Below are positions 34,059 to 44,964 of a stretch of 64,000 bases of DNA, piece by piece. How positions within the stretch are numbered: the stretch's first letter is position 1; each line of letters begins with the position of its first letter. The stretch comes from Toxonevra muliebris (lineage: Eukaryota; Arthropoda; Insecta; Diptera; Pallopteridae). Under the pieces are notes generated by a model, which saw only the letters and a program-made list of their open reading frames with translations, did not search any database and was not told the origin of the DNA. Made by a program: the position numbers and the translations under genes. The DNA is taken from assembly GCA_963691655.1 (NCBI GenBank), contig OY829330.1, positions 17,022,815 through 17,086,814 of the forward strand. The letters are read 5' to 3'.

Positions 34059-34895
34059 CAGACACATAACAACTACACCGTTGTGATGCATGAAAACCGT
34101 AAGCATTGCCTTCTGTTTTGACTGAAAACGACGTGGTTTTTTTGGTCTTGGCTCACTTGGTGAATGCCTTTCACTTGCCTGATGTTTGGATTGCGTGTCG
34201 TACTCATAAACCCACGCCTCGTCTTCAGTAATGATCCTTTTGATGAATTTGGGATCGGATTCAGCCTCGCAAATCATGTCTTTTGTGACGTCAACACGTT
34301 CTCTTTTTTGCATGAAATTGAGGTCTTTTGGCACCAACTTTGCTGCTACACGACGGAAACCCAAATCATTAACCAAAATGTCTTGGACGGATCCATAGGC
34401 AATGTTAAAGTCCTCCGCTATCTCTCTGATGGTTAATTTGCTGTTATTGACCAAAATTTCTTTTACTTTATCAATGTTCTCGTCGGTTTTCGATGTCGAT
34501 GGTCTGCCACTGCGTTCATCATCTTCGATTGACTCACGACCACTTTTGGACCGCTCGTGCCACTGGTAAACGACCGTTTTCTTTAGAGAGTCGTTGCCGA
34601 AACACTTTTCCAACATTTCCAACGTTCGCGCACCATTAAATCCGTTTTTTACGCAAAATTTAATACAAGTTCGTTGTTGCAAATTTAAATCCATTTTTAA
34701 AATTGTAAAAAATCGCCAACACACACAGAGATAGATGTACTCTTGGCTACGTAAATGTCAAGTTATGACGCTAAGATTTAGAATCAGGAATATCAACAAC
34801 AGATGTACCAACAAAAAAAAAAACAGAACTCAAATCGGAACGATGGGAGCGCCACACGGTGGTTATTCCGGAAACTTTTTAATCCAGGTGGTAGG
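34059..34895 (-). pseudogene. mariner transposase pseudogene, 3' truncated
   Basis: On the minus strand the frame starts with MDLNLQQRTCIKFCVKNGFN (34694) and has two HTH regions (QWHERSKSGRESIEDDERSG, then LTIREIAEDFNIAYGSVQDI), the linker ARLVPKDL-like AAKLVPKDLNFM, and the first catalytic region IITEDEAWVYEYD, where the usual TGDE is TEDE. It ends near LTVFMHHNGVVV where the hAT MITE duplication begins. The second and third catalytic positions are missing. The 5' UTR and end (to about 34895) match the copy at 56055-56650. About 210 of the usual 340-350 residues survive. Confidence 0.88.
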
Positions 34896-37589
34896 TATAG
34901 GTTACAGTTTTTTTTTTTCCAAAATGCAGTTTTTGTTTTTACTTTTTACAGTTTTTGACCCAAATGACAACACTACTTGTAATATACATTATTATTAATT
35001 AAATTGTTCAAATAAAATAAAATAAAATTGTTGCTCTGCACAGTTATGCAATTTTTGTGTGTTACGCTACCTTCGCATTGTGTAGTTAACTTAATTCGAT
35101 TAGTACTTATTTGAAATTTAAAAAAAATCGGAGTGTCATCTGGCGGTGAAAAATTCTGGTTCTTACTTTATAAATTTGTTTATTAAATTATCATTCCAAC
35201 AACTTATTCATTAAAATCGACCCATTGTTTTCCAGTTTTTTTTCGTTATTTAAAATCGTTAGCTGAGATGTACGGTAGGTAAAAACTTTAAAATCGGTTA
35301 AAAAAAAAATTTACGTGCTACAACAAAACGACGAGACACGTATAATTTTTTTTTACGTCCATTTTCAGGATTTTTTGGAATTCCTGAAGGGTGTATCAAA
35401 AAATTTGATTTTGTCGAACTATGTATGTAATAGATAGTGTAGCACTTCTGGATCTTCTAGAATAAGGATGTAGTTACACTAATAAATGTATAGATAAATT
35501 AAGCACAGTAATCGATATCTTTGTTAAAATAATCAGTTGAAACTCCTCAAGCTGCAACTTCATAAGCCAGAGTTAATATAAACAAATCGCAACTCTTCTA
35601 ATTGCACCCTCAAAAGTTATATAATCTTTTAATATAAACAAGATCCAACACTTTAGGATGAGCTTATGTTCTTATAATTGAATTGAATGAAAACAATAGA
35701 GAAGCATTTTCCCCTACGCTTTAATGAAATATTTTCAAGTGTTGTGAAATGGAAAATGCTGCTGACTTAGCATAAGCACGTATAACTTTATGCTGTAATT
35801 CTGCCTACGCCAACTCTAAGCTTCTCAATTCATATCTCACCTAATAGAATTAGTATATGGGTGATTTCATCTCATGTGAACCCACTTTTATCGGTTAGTA
35901 GTTACCACACTAAATTTGAACAATATAGTTCAAAAATTCGCCGAGCTGGATGGGGTAGAATTTTAATATTTTGGACTCCAAACATTCCCTGTTTAGAATC
36001 TATGTAAATAATCACCTATGGCATTTAGGCATTGTGTCCAACTTGTTTTTGACAATTTTTTTTTGAGAAAAGAAAAAAATTTAAAAAAACCAAAAATTAG
36101 TTTTGACTTCTTTTTCAAAAAGGAAAATTTTTTTTTTTGGGTCAAAAGAAAGCTCAAGCCTTTTCCTTTGAGAACTTTAAGGTTTAAAAGTGGAGTGAGA
36201 CTTGTTTATCTATTGAAATGAACGCCGAATAACTCGATGTTTCTCGATGATGTGGATGATTTTGAAAAAAAAAAATTTTGGATTTTTTTTCAAAAGATTG
36301 AATAAAAATCTGTCAAAGTGGAAATGGAATTACCAATGTAAATTATATGAATATGATAAGTGCAATAATTAGATTTAGATCGGAGGCTGGGACGCTCATG
36401 TAGCCATTTCCTTTTCAAAGATTTTTTGTTGTTGTAATTTTTGTATCAATACCCAAACTTTGCCTGCTACAGCTACGCTATACTATAAGTTATACTATAA
36501 AATTCCTTTCAGATTTAAAAACAATGATTTTTGTGAATGGGACAATAAAAAGAGCAAGACTGAACAAAAAGTGTAAATATAAAATAAATAAAAAAAAAGT
36601 AAATAATAAAGTAAAATTAACAAAATTTCATATCAACGTAAAATTAATGTATAAAACTATTTTAGATAAATTTATAAATTTAAAAACCAATAGGTTCGCC
36701 ACCAATCCGTCATATCAAAAGCTATTGGACTTGAGTTGTGATAGTGTAAGTTAGTTTAAAAAATGGATGATGTGAATGTGTTTTTGGCTGCAGAATTATT
36801 ATTATTAAAATTAATATTATTGGTTAAGGTTTTATTTCATTTAAATTTTGTATTTCATCCACACTTCTTTGTAAGTTCTTCAGCATTTCATCTGCAGTGT
36901 TTCCAATTAAAGAAAATTCATCAGACTTGCCAACTCTTGGCAACTTTTGAGACATTGTGCATAACGAGATTTGTGGCGTAATTTTTTTCATATCACTTCC
37001 TTTTTCTGCCCAGTCTGACGACACTCCTTAAAAATATATTTTGCAATCCAATGCTCAAATAAGTTTAATTTAATATTCAAACATATATAATTAATTTCCT
37101 TACGAGATACTTCATATATAAAACGTATTGTCCGCAACACTTGAAACACCCATATGCACCTGTATGTAAGTACATGAATGACAAGAAAAATATGGTCGAA
37201 AAACCGCGAAACCCCCTAAAAAAAACTTAGATTGCCTAATAAAAAATTTCAGCTCAATTTATGTCACAATAACTTAAGGGTAGCTATTGCAGACAGGTGC
37301 GGATCACGAAGGAGAGAGGGGCAGCGGAAATGGGAGCTGCAAAATTGATTGCAAAGCTTTTATATTTACTTACCTAAAACAGATAAAATTTTTTTTTTTC
37401 TATATTTTCCCAATTTTTACTTTTTCATTTTCTGAAAATCAAAAAACAAAAAAAGAAAAAATTTGGATAAAAATTAGATTATGTTGTGTAGAATTTAATT
37501 TATGTAATAACGGATAAGATTTCGGCTTTATTCAGTCAATTTAAAAAATCAACTTCCAATTTTTTAAATTTTTTTGTTTTGTTCTAGAC
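34896..37589. other. Mostly unassigned interval
   Basis: 35870-36260 resembles interior sequence of the hAT family (TTGGGTCAAAAGAAAGCTCA, TTGTTTATCTATTGAAATGA, CGAATAACTCGATG). 36824-37024 on the minus strand reads KLPRVGKSDEFSLIGNTADE and MLKNLQRSVDEIQN, weakly like the C-terminal tail of Myb/SANT- or BESS-type proteins, but is too short to call. The rest is AT-rich without recognisable features. Confidence 0.35.
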
Positions 37590-37660
37590 CAGTGGTTCTC
37601 AAGTGGTGTGGGCCGCACCCCCCTCGTGGGGCTTAGACTGATTTGAAGGGAGGCGCGGAG
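37590..37660 (+). mobile_element. hAT-type left end fragment
   Basis: CAGTGGTTCTCAAGTGGTGT followed by GGGCCGCACCCCCCTCGTGG looks like the start of a Tip100/Zaphod-style hAT element (CAGTGGTTCTCAA.. and inverted GC runs). No right end or coding sequence was found. Confidence 0.4.
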
Positions 37661-37915
37661 TTATTTCAATAAACAAATATTTGAATTTCAATAAACAAAT
37701 ATTTGAATACTCTGTAATGCACCATAACCATAATATTTAGCATGTAACAAAATAATTCATTTTTTTTTCATTTTATATGTTAAAACCTACAATATGCACC
37801 TTTTAATTTCACATTTTCCATTCTGACTTAAGGTACGCACACACAGTTGCGATTTTATCGGTGCAAATCCGCAACGTAAGAAATTGGAACAATGCAACCC
37901 ATTGTTTCATATGAG

Positions 37916-39231
37916 CAGAGAATATACAGAGAATGGAAAGTCTTCCTCTTCCTCCTAATTTTTTGAAAAATTTGCGTTTTTTATGTCGCTATAGCGGACA
38001 GACATATATATAAGTTCACCTCAGTTTTGTTGTTGTTGGTGGTGAAAAATAAATCAGCTGATTAAATTTTCACATTTTCTAAATTGAATGCAAAAGTAAG
38101 TATTTTTGCAATATTCTTTAATTTAAACGATAATAAATTATACAATAATATATTTCTTTATCTTTGCAGGCAGGCTTTTTCATTATCAACATAGAAGAGT
38201 GCAGAAATGAGAAGGATGGACTGCGCCAGTAAAACGATATATGCAAATGCGATTGATGAGATGTTAAAATTCTGGATTGGAACAGAAATTTCAGCTTGGT
38301 GAAAGCGGAAATACGTTAAAAAGTAAGTAACCAAACAAAACAGAGCTGTTCTCTTGTTCTAAACAAAAAAATTGTTATTTGTTTTCAGTAAGTGCAACAA
38401 ATTTTGTAAATGAAGGCAGAGCGTTGGCCGCCATCACAGCAGACCCACACTGGACTATTGCTGAAGAAGAAACAAAGACCATATATTTTCTCTGATGAGG
38501 CATTTTTTTTTATTTTATAAGTTTTGAAAAAAACTGTTTTAGTCACTATTAATATTATAAAATTATTCACGCAAAATAAAAAGATAATCCAATATTTTTG
38601 GCGCGGTGAATAATATTCATGGATATGTATTGCCGTGCTAACAAAGCGAAAATGTATGCAAAAAAAAAAGTGCGGAAAAAGTACTCTTTATTAAAAATTG
38701 TACTAAATAAATTTCATTCAATTAAAACTTTTGGTTCTTACTTATGTGAACTTATTAGTAAATAAATATAATAATAAATGAAATCAGGCATCTATTCAGT
38801 TTGGTCTTTATGAAAAAATTATGAGTAAACAAAAAGGTTTTGTTCATCGAATGAACTACGAATATAACGCTTTTAGACATATAAAAATAGTTTTTAGCAA
38901 AAAATCATAGTTGGTACGATTTCAATATTTTGATTGTGTGCTAAAAAACAAAATAACAATTTTTGAAACGTTTCATAACACAAAAAATATAACATATAGC
39001 AATAGGAGTAAAGTCAAAGGAAATAGTAAGGCAAAATAGTAAAGTGTAACAAAAAACCATGAACATCAGCAATACTTTTTGGTTCGACTGGTACTACTGA
39101 GGAAGGTCTACTAAACCGCTTGGCACTACTGTGGTAGGTCTACTAAATCGCTGGGCACTACTGTGGTAGGTCTACTAAATCACTTGGCACCATGTGTAAT
39201 GGTAAAGTTTCCATTCTCTGTATATTCTCTG
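37916..39231 (+). mobile_element. TIR-bounded element with intron-like, coding-like interior
   Basis: Perfect 24-bp terminal inverted repeats (37916-37939, 39208-39231) begin CAGAGAATATACAGAGAATG. They are flanked by a 7-base direct repeat ATATGAG (37909-37915, 39232-39238). CAGAGAA is also how hobo-type hAT ends begin. Inside are two short intron-like segments and a coding-like stretch (see separate entry), and at 39094-39189 three tandem 32-bp units (GGTCTACTAAA at 39105, 39137, 39169) just inside the right end, plausible transposase sites. A 7-bp rather than 8-bp duplication leaves the superfamily open. Confidence 0.75.
38084..38495 (+). pseudogene. Spliced gene-like fragment inside the TIR element, function unknown
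   Basis: Two segments have good fly-type intron borders: 38096-38169 (GTAAGTATTT ... CTTTGCAG, 74 bp) and 38323-38388 (GTAAGTAACC ... GTTTTCAG, 66 bp). If the second is removed, one frame is open from 38268 to the stop at 38493, about 53 codons, reading QKFQLGESGNTLKISATNFV then NEGRALAAITADPHWTIAEE. That frame has a stop at 38265-38267 and no start codon, while the other exon-2 frame starts MRRMDCASKTIYANAIDEML and stops at 38299. Its composition is GC-richer than surroundings. The product was not recognised. It may be a captured host gene piece or a decayed element gene. Confidence 0.4.
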
Positions 39232-39239
39232 ATATGAGC

Positions 39240-40752
39240 GTGCACACACATCTGCGACTTTTACGCATCGTTTTTTTTCGAACATTCGATCTGAAATTTT
39301 GAGGTGTTGTTCCTAGTTATGATAGTTAGTTTGTAAATTTAGGGATATTTGGACGAAAAAATTTTTTTTTTCCGGCTCTTAAACTCAATTTGAAAATCTT
39401 TTTTTTTTGGGGGGGGAAATCATCGCCATTTAGGTAAAAAATTTTTTTTGCCAAATTCTTTTTTTGCAATCAAAGTAATTCTATATAATAATATAGTTTT
39501 GTTTTAATTTCAGCTGAGCTGTTTTCATATACTTATATCAAAGTCACCGCAAACGTAAGAAAAAATGGCATTTCGGGCCAAGGACCGTAGTTTCCACAAT
39601 TTTCCTAATTTTCACATGAAAAATTTGTTACAAATGTGTTAAAACTTATGCTTTTATCACATAGCTGAAAAAACGATAAGGCCTTTAATTTTCCCGAGCC
39701 CAAACATATGTATATAACCCAAGGCTTTCACTTAGAAATTTCGGAAAATCAAATTTTAAGAATTTTTCCTGAAATCTTGGAGTTGATCTAATAAAATAAA
39801 AGACAAAGCTTACTAAATTTTGTTCATTAGATAATGTGTTGCAGGCTAAAGGAACTATATGTGTAGTCATCACATCACAGACATTGTATCTAATGAAGCA
39901 CATACATGGAACAGTAGTCAAGACTTTGAAAATTAATTTTCATAGTCTACAAAAAACACATAATAATAATTTAATTGAATAGGGCCAGATTCTCATGTAC
40001 TAGACTTTGAAATAACCCAATATACATTATTGTTTGATATCAACTTGAGGTAGATTTGAGGTCAAATACCTTTCTCAAATCTCCAACGTTAATTCTCAAA
40101 TGCACCTCAATAGTCCGATTATAGTCTTCTCAACTTAAAAGGCACATTTTTTATATGGTGATTTTCTTAGTTATCAAATTGAGAAATTTGTGATTCTCAA
40201 CTTGATATCAAAGGAACTTCTCCAACCTGTCAAACCTCACTATTCACTTTTTTGCTCTTACGCATCCCGCAAATTGAATTCTAATTATATACAAAGCGTA
40301 TATTTCCCTTTAATTAATTTTCACCTCATTTTTATTTCGAATTTTTTTCACTTTCACTCAGTTTTTTATATTCATTTTTCACAATTTAATTGAATTTACA
40401 CAAAATGTTTTTTACAAATTAAAATTCTCTGAGAAATCAACAGTATTGCCATGCGAGTATATTTATAAAATATTGTAAATAATATCTCAAATTTAACTTA
40501 AATCGTATTCAAGTTGATATCAAGCGTTGAAAAAAATGTTTGGTTTCAAGTGGAGAAAAGTGTTTGATATCCAATTGAGAATTATAATATTTCTCAAGCA
40601 TTGGAAAAAAGTTTGATTTTTAACTTGATGTCAAGTTGAAAGCAAACAAGGAGAAAAATGTTTGAACACAAGTTGAGAATTACTTTGGAAATCAATTTGG
40701 GAACTAAGATTTTCTCCAACGTTGGAGAAATAAATTTTCAATGCATAATGGG
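39240..40752. repeat. Repeat-rich interval with TTGATATCAA-type motifs
   Basis: 40020-40750 has many copies of CAACTTGA, TTGATATCAA and TTCTCAA-type motifs in both orientations and ends with CTCCAACGTTGGAGAAA; CTCCAACGTT also occurs at 40081. This suggests a decayed MITE with inverted ends. 39897-39966 is a direct repeat of 41048-41118 (GCACATACATGGAACAGTA to TCTACAAAAAACACATAATA). No coding sequence. Confidence 0.45.
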
Positions 40753-41118
40753 AACGAAGTGTTATGCAGACTAGTAGTAATGAGAAAAACACAACAACAA
40801 ATAAGTATACAGAACGGTAGTGGTAGTTTTCTTTCTATATCTCTATTCAGCGAAGATATTTGGAATCATATCTGTAATTCTTGGTTATGGTTTCAAATAT
40901 AAGTAGCTTATATAAGATATTGAAAGATTAAGAACTACCACTAAGATCACTGATGAGGAATCGTAGCTGATTCCGAAACGGCCGTCTGATTTGCCCGTCT
41001 CTGTATACACTGTTGTTGTGATGACTACACATATAGTTCCTATATAATATAGCACATACATGGAACAGTATTCAAGACTTTGAAAATTAATTTTCATAGT
41101 CTACAAAAAACACATAAT
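40753..41118 (+). mobile_element. Second hammerhead-bearing repeat (Penelope-like terminal fragment?)
   Basis: 40753-41030 is closely similar to 14023-14288 (both begin TGTTATGCAGACTAG and share GAACGGTAGTGGTAGTTT, ATATCTCTATTCAG and the ribozyme). It continues into the 70-bp direct repeat at 41048-41118, whose centre, GACTTTGAAAATTAATTTTC, is nearly palindromic. A related palindrome lies at 13923-13963 upstream of the first copy. No reverse transcriptase is visible. Confidence 0.55.
40944..40992 (+). ncRNA. Type I hammerhead ribozyme, second copy
   Basis: Stem I AGATCA (40944-40949), core CTGATGA (40950-40956), stem II GGAATC/GATTCC (40957-40962, 40969-40974; six perfect pairs), core GAAA (40975-40978), minimal stem III in ACGGCCGT (40978-40985), cleavage base C40986, and stem I return TGATTT (40987-40992). 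Compared with the copy at 14206 the loop II bases differ while stem II pairing is kept (a T-G pair becomes C-G). Confidence 0.87.
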
Positions 41119-41169
41119 AATTACAAAATTTTTTTTTTTTTTTTGTGTTTCTCACCCCTAGGAAAAAAA

Positions 41170-41470
41170 CACATAGATTACCTTGGGGTCATAAAATGAC
41201 CACCTTTATTTATATCATCAAAAGTAAATTAAAAAAGGACAGGGAGGCTCTCAATATTCTCATCCACTTAATTCCAATAGATTTAAATATTAAGAAATCC
41301 TCAACTATGAGCGTACTCAGGTTAGGTAAAGCGCGAAAGAAAGAGAACAGAGTCAACGCCTCTCTAGCAAGATTGATTACATAGTCCCGCAGATGATATT
41401 CAACAAGGGAATTGGGAAATCTAACCGCTTCTCTAACTCGAGTAGAGCGTTTCGAGCAGATGTACCTTTA
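41170..41470 (+). pseudogene. LINE ORF2 fragment (pre-RNase H linker)
   Basis: REALNILIHLIPIDLNIKKS followed by STMSVLRL resembles the segment between RT and RNase H in RNase H-bearing LINEs (ALe.LL.LPPLdl.i...A..a..RL), as seen in the LINE at 3291-5650 (LDALLNLPPLDIFAKGEAVK). A LINE RNase H fragment in the same orientation lies at 43095, and what separates them is two DNA elements, so both may be one copy. Confidence 0.5.
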
Positions 41471-41587
41471 ATTGGGAAGACAAGTAAGGGGTTTTCATTA
41501 AGTTCAGACAAACTTTAAAATTGTATAAAAAGAGTTAAGTGTGAGATATGACGGAAACCTTTATTGCCGATTAAAGTACATTAAATA

Positions 41588-42120
41588 CTTTTATGTTTTA
41601 AAATGATATAATTCAATAGGCCTATACGGATTTGTTTCGCGAACTCCATCCAAGAGGTCCAATTTTGTATGACTACGTTGCATAAGTCAAGCTGGATCTC
41701 TCCAATGGTTTGAAAGATCTCATTCTCCAGTAGGTAAATTCTTGTTGGCTTATTGGCATAAGCCAGCAACTTAAGGTAGCTCCAGAGGAAAAAGTCTAAG
41801 GGCGTTAAATCGCATGATCTTGGCGGTCATTCGACATCGCCTTTTTATGCAATAACATGTTCTGGGAACTTTTCTTGCAACAACTACAATGTGAAGGCCG
41901 CTGTGTGACACGGCGTCCTCTTGTTGTCCAGGTCCATGTCGTCCAATTGAGGCAACACCAGCAATATTTTCGCTTGACCGCGCGTTTTGGCGCCGTACAG
42001 ATACTACTCATCGGCAACCAAACTGTTTTGGTCGAATTTCGTGATAACTCGTTCAATTAATAACTCGGTTTGCCGATCATTTCGGCCGTAAATATTTCGT
42101 AGCTCGCGAAAAGTTTGGCG
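41588..42120 (-). pseudogene. Tc1/mariner-superfamily (DDE_3) transposase pseudogene
   Basis: Minus-strand frames give LVLPQLDDMDLDN, then LLQEKFPEHVIA, then PPRSCDLTPLDFFLW and YLKLLAYANKPTRIYLLENE, ending WTSWMEFAKQIRIGL. PPRSCDLTPLDFFLW with the third acidic residue is characteristic of the insect DDE_3 transposases that usually carry a DUF4817 N-terminus. Three or more frame breaks are present and the N-terminal part is largely lost. A hAT element begins 60 bp upstream of its 5' remnant. A second pseudogene of this type lies at 48965-50960. Confidence 0.75.
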
Positions 42121-42180
42121 AACAGAACAAGAATTTTTATTGAATTATTTATCGCTACATAGTAAAATGGTGACTATTGT

Positions 42181-42877
42181 CAGTGTGGCCAGGTTGGGCG
42201 ATTTATAGCCCATCGGGAGCTTTTTCTTTAGGTGCTCGTGAAATTAAAAAAAAAGAGCAATGCGCTTTTTGGGCGCTTATTAAAATTACAGCGGCGCTTT
42301 TTTAAATTATCTCCAGCTCCATATTTTATATGAACTTATTTGCTAAACTTGTTATTTGTTAATTTCTGGAACATCCCTTTAAGTGTTTTGCATATCTAAC
42401 TGCATTAGTGAACATATCGATAATAATACGCAACCCTGCATATTTAAAAAAGAACATCGTTTTTCAATTTTATCGTTACGAACAAATTTTTTATGTAACA
42501 ATGAATAAGCAGGAGATCACATGTTTTCAAATATTTCCAAACTTGCTTTAATTTTGGTGTTTTTCCCGTGTTTTCTTTGTGATGAGTTTGACCGAAACGA
42601 AAATTTTCAATAGAATATTGTTGGAGACGCTCACTTCAGTTATTCGTATTAAATGTTCCATGGAATCATAGAATTCCTGTTGGAAGTGTTTGCCCATATC
42701 TAAAAATATGCTTTCCAGATTGAATTATTCAATTTATGAAAATAACAGCAATGCAAAAGAAAATGAAGAAGTATATTTCTTGAACATATTAGTCTATTTT
42801 AACATTGATCTGTAAGATAAATTGGGCGATAAATTTTTGGAGAATATGCGCTTTTTTAAATTAACCTGGCTACACTG
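42181..42877. mobile_element. hAT element, decayed, 697 bp
   Basis: Ends CAGTGTGGCCAGGTTGGGCG (42181) and AACCTGGCTACACTG (ending 42877). Flanking 8-mers ACTATTGT and ACTATGAT agree at 6 of 8 bases. A plus-strand frame near 42520-42600 reads FPNLALILVFFPCS, weakly like the hAT C-terminal dimerisation region, but is broken. Confidence 0.72.
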
Positions 42878-43094
42878 ACTATGATAGAACACAAACGTCG
42901 AAGAATAACAGTGCTGCCACCTGATACGTCAGAGCAATAAGCTGTCAAAGTTCGGGATAGCTATTGAAAAACTTTTTAAGACAGTAACAACAGATCACAC
43001 CTTCAAAGCAATATTACATTTCTATCGGATCGTCATCATAACCTCTATGCTTGTGGAATAAAGCAGAAAGAACCTCACAACCTTGAGGGAACGG

Positions 43095-43440
43095 CACAAC
43101 ATTACTCTGATTTAGGCCCCGGGACATCGGAATAAAGAGGGAAATTAGAAACTCCACGAACTGGCAAGAAAAGGATCTGCCATGCGAGAAGCTCTTACTA
43201 AATCGATATTCACACCACTAAGTGTGGCCAAGAGAGCTATTACTATCAAATATCTTCATGATGTGGCAACAAAATGGCGCTCAAGTGCTAGTTAGATTCG
43301 TAGACTTAATCACCACTTCTCAATAAATATTAGAAAATTGTATGGGTCGTGAAATATACCGAAAGGGTATAGGAGTGTTAACAAAGGCCCTAGATGAAAT
43401 TGGCCTAGTGAATGCCGCTCCGCTTCTCTTTACTTAATAA
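43095..43440 (+). pseudogene. LINE RNase H C-terminal fragment
   Basis: Plus-strand APGHRNKEGN, then LHELARKGSAMREALTKSIF and SVAKRAI..KYLHDVATKW. This matches the end of a LINE RNase H domain (W.PGH.GI.GNE.AD.LARKGS). The third glutamate-like position (GNE) is changed. Likely the downstream part of the LINE represented at 41170-41470, split by the transposase pseudogene and the hAT. Confidence 0.65.
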
Positions 43441-43857
43441 AGCAATACTTGCTCCGCCACTGACTATAGTACTTTGAAAAATATTTATCTTACCGTTTTA
43501 GTTGGTATCATGCTTTTTTATACATCATTTGCATACACTTGTACACTATATGTATACATATAAACATCTACATTCATACATGCAATGTATTACATATACA
43601 CTCCGCGACATTTGATTAAGATCAGCAGTTTTGATTTTTATTTTAATACATAATTCGCTGAGGTAAAACACAACTAATTTTTTTGGTTAAATTGGGTAAA
43701 AATAGTTCTTAAAAGAAGATTAATTAAAAAAAAGCTTTTACCGAAGACTATCGTTAATATCTATAATACTCCAAAAACCCATTAGAATAAGGGCGATATT
43801 TGTTTTACAGCGTTCGTGTGCAGCTTATATGTTTTTTAAATTATATTTTTATATATG

Positions 43858-44845
43858 GGACATTCTCTGGCAATGGGAAACCCCCACCCTGTCCAAAATT
43901 GGTTAAGGTATTTTAGGGCATGTTTGGGCTCAAATGAAAGCTTATTATCTCTAGTTTCGAAAGCAAACAGGCATTTCTTGATTTTGCACGATGGCGGACC
44001 AATATGGCGGCTGCAAGTCTAGCACCTCATCTTAAAATAATAGTTTTATCAAGTGTACGTTTACCCAAGTCATCATAAAAAAACAGATAAAGCCATTTTT
44101 CATATGTTTTTTCGCTGAATATGTATAAATCTAATATTAATTTTCATGGGAAATGTCATGTGTTGTCCCTAACCTCAAAAAAGGTCTAAAAAGGCTGTTT
44201 TCGGGTCTTATGTTTACCCAAGTCATTATAAAACGACGGAAAAAGCCAATTTTTGTGTAATTTCAGTTGATGAATATGAACCTAATATTATTTTCCACAG
44301 GCAATGTTATGTGTCGTTCCTAACCTCGAAAAATGAAAAATCTCAAAAAACAGTTTTTCGTGTCTAACGTGTCTCAAGTCATTAGAAAACTTCCCAAAAA
44401 ACTTATTCTTCATTTTTCATTTCTTAACTTGGGTGTAAAATAGTTTTAGCGTTACCCAGAAATAACGACGTGAACTTAGTAGGTCTCTGTTTTCTTTGCG
44501 GTGCTTTATTAGAGTGAAAACAAAATTAATAATGAAGAAACAAAAGTGCAAACAAAATTAATAATTAATAAGAATAAAAATATACGAAAAAAGGCTTTAT
44601 TTATTTTTTTTTTTATGATGACTTGGGTAAACGTACGCTTGATAAAACTATTCTTCCAAGGAGAGGTGACTTGCAGCAGCCATATTGGTCCGCCATCATG
44701 CAAAATCAAAAAAAGCCTTGTTACATTCGAAACTCGAGAGAATAAGCTTTCATTTGAGCCCAAACATGCTTTCATTTGAGCCCAAATAAAAATACCTAAC
44801 TAATTCTGGACAGGGGGGAGGTCCCTCATTGACAGAGAATGTTAC
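43858..44845. mobile_element. MITE with about 230-bp inverted repeats
   Basis: 43860-44095 and 44610-44840 are inverted copies. Shared landmarks are ACATTCTCTG.CAATG at the ends, GGGCTCAAATGAAAGC, GATGGCGGACCAATATGG, and ACGTTTACCCAAGTCATCAT at the inner side. Between them the unit CCAAGTCAT(C/T)A.AAAA recurs at 44068, 44219 and 44378 with about 155-bp spacing. No coding sequence. TA-rich flanks. Confidence 0.85.
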
Positions 44846-44964
44846 ATATATATTTTATATTTATTTTTCAATAAATGTGGAAAGGAGAGGTATATTCTGA
44901 CATTGAGATGGCAAGTCTACTAGGATAGGGGTAGTCGTATATAGTAATCGTATTATTGACGAAA

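Noticed and set aside
38268..38495. Resemblance of the coding-like frame to the N-terminal part of autophagy protein Atg3
   Set aside because: Only scattered residues (KF, FV..G..L, W, ETKT) agree and the spacing differs; not strong enough for an assignment.
38491..38500. CTGATGAG, a possible third hammerhead core
   Set aside because: No stem II or GAAA follows; the downstream sequence is a T run.
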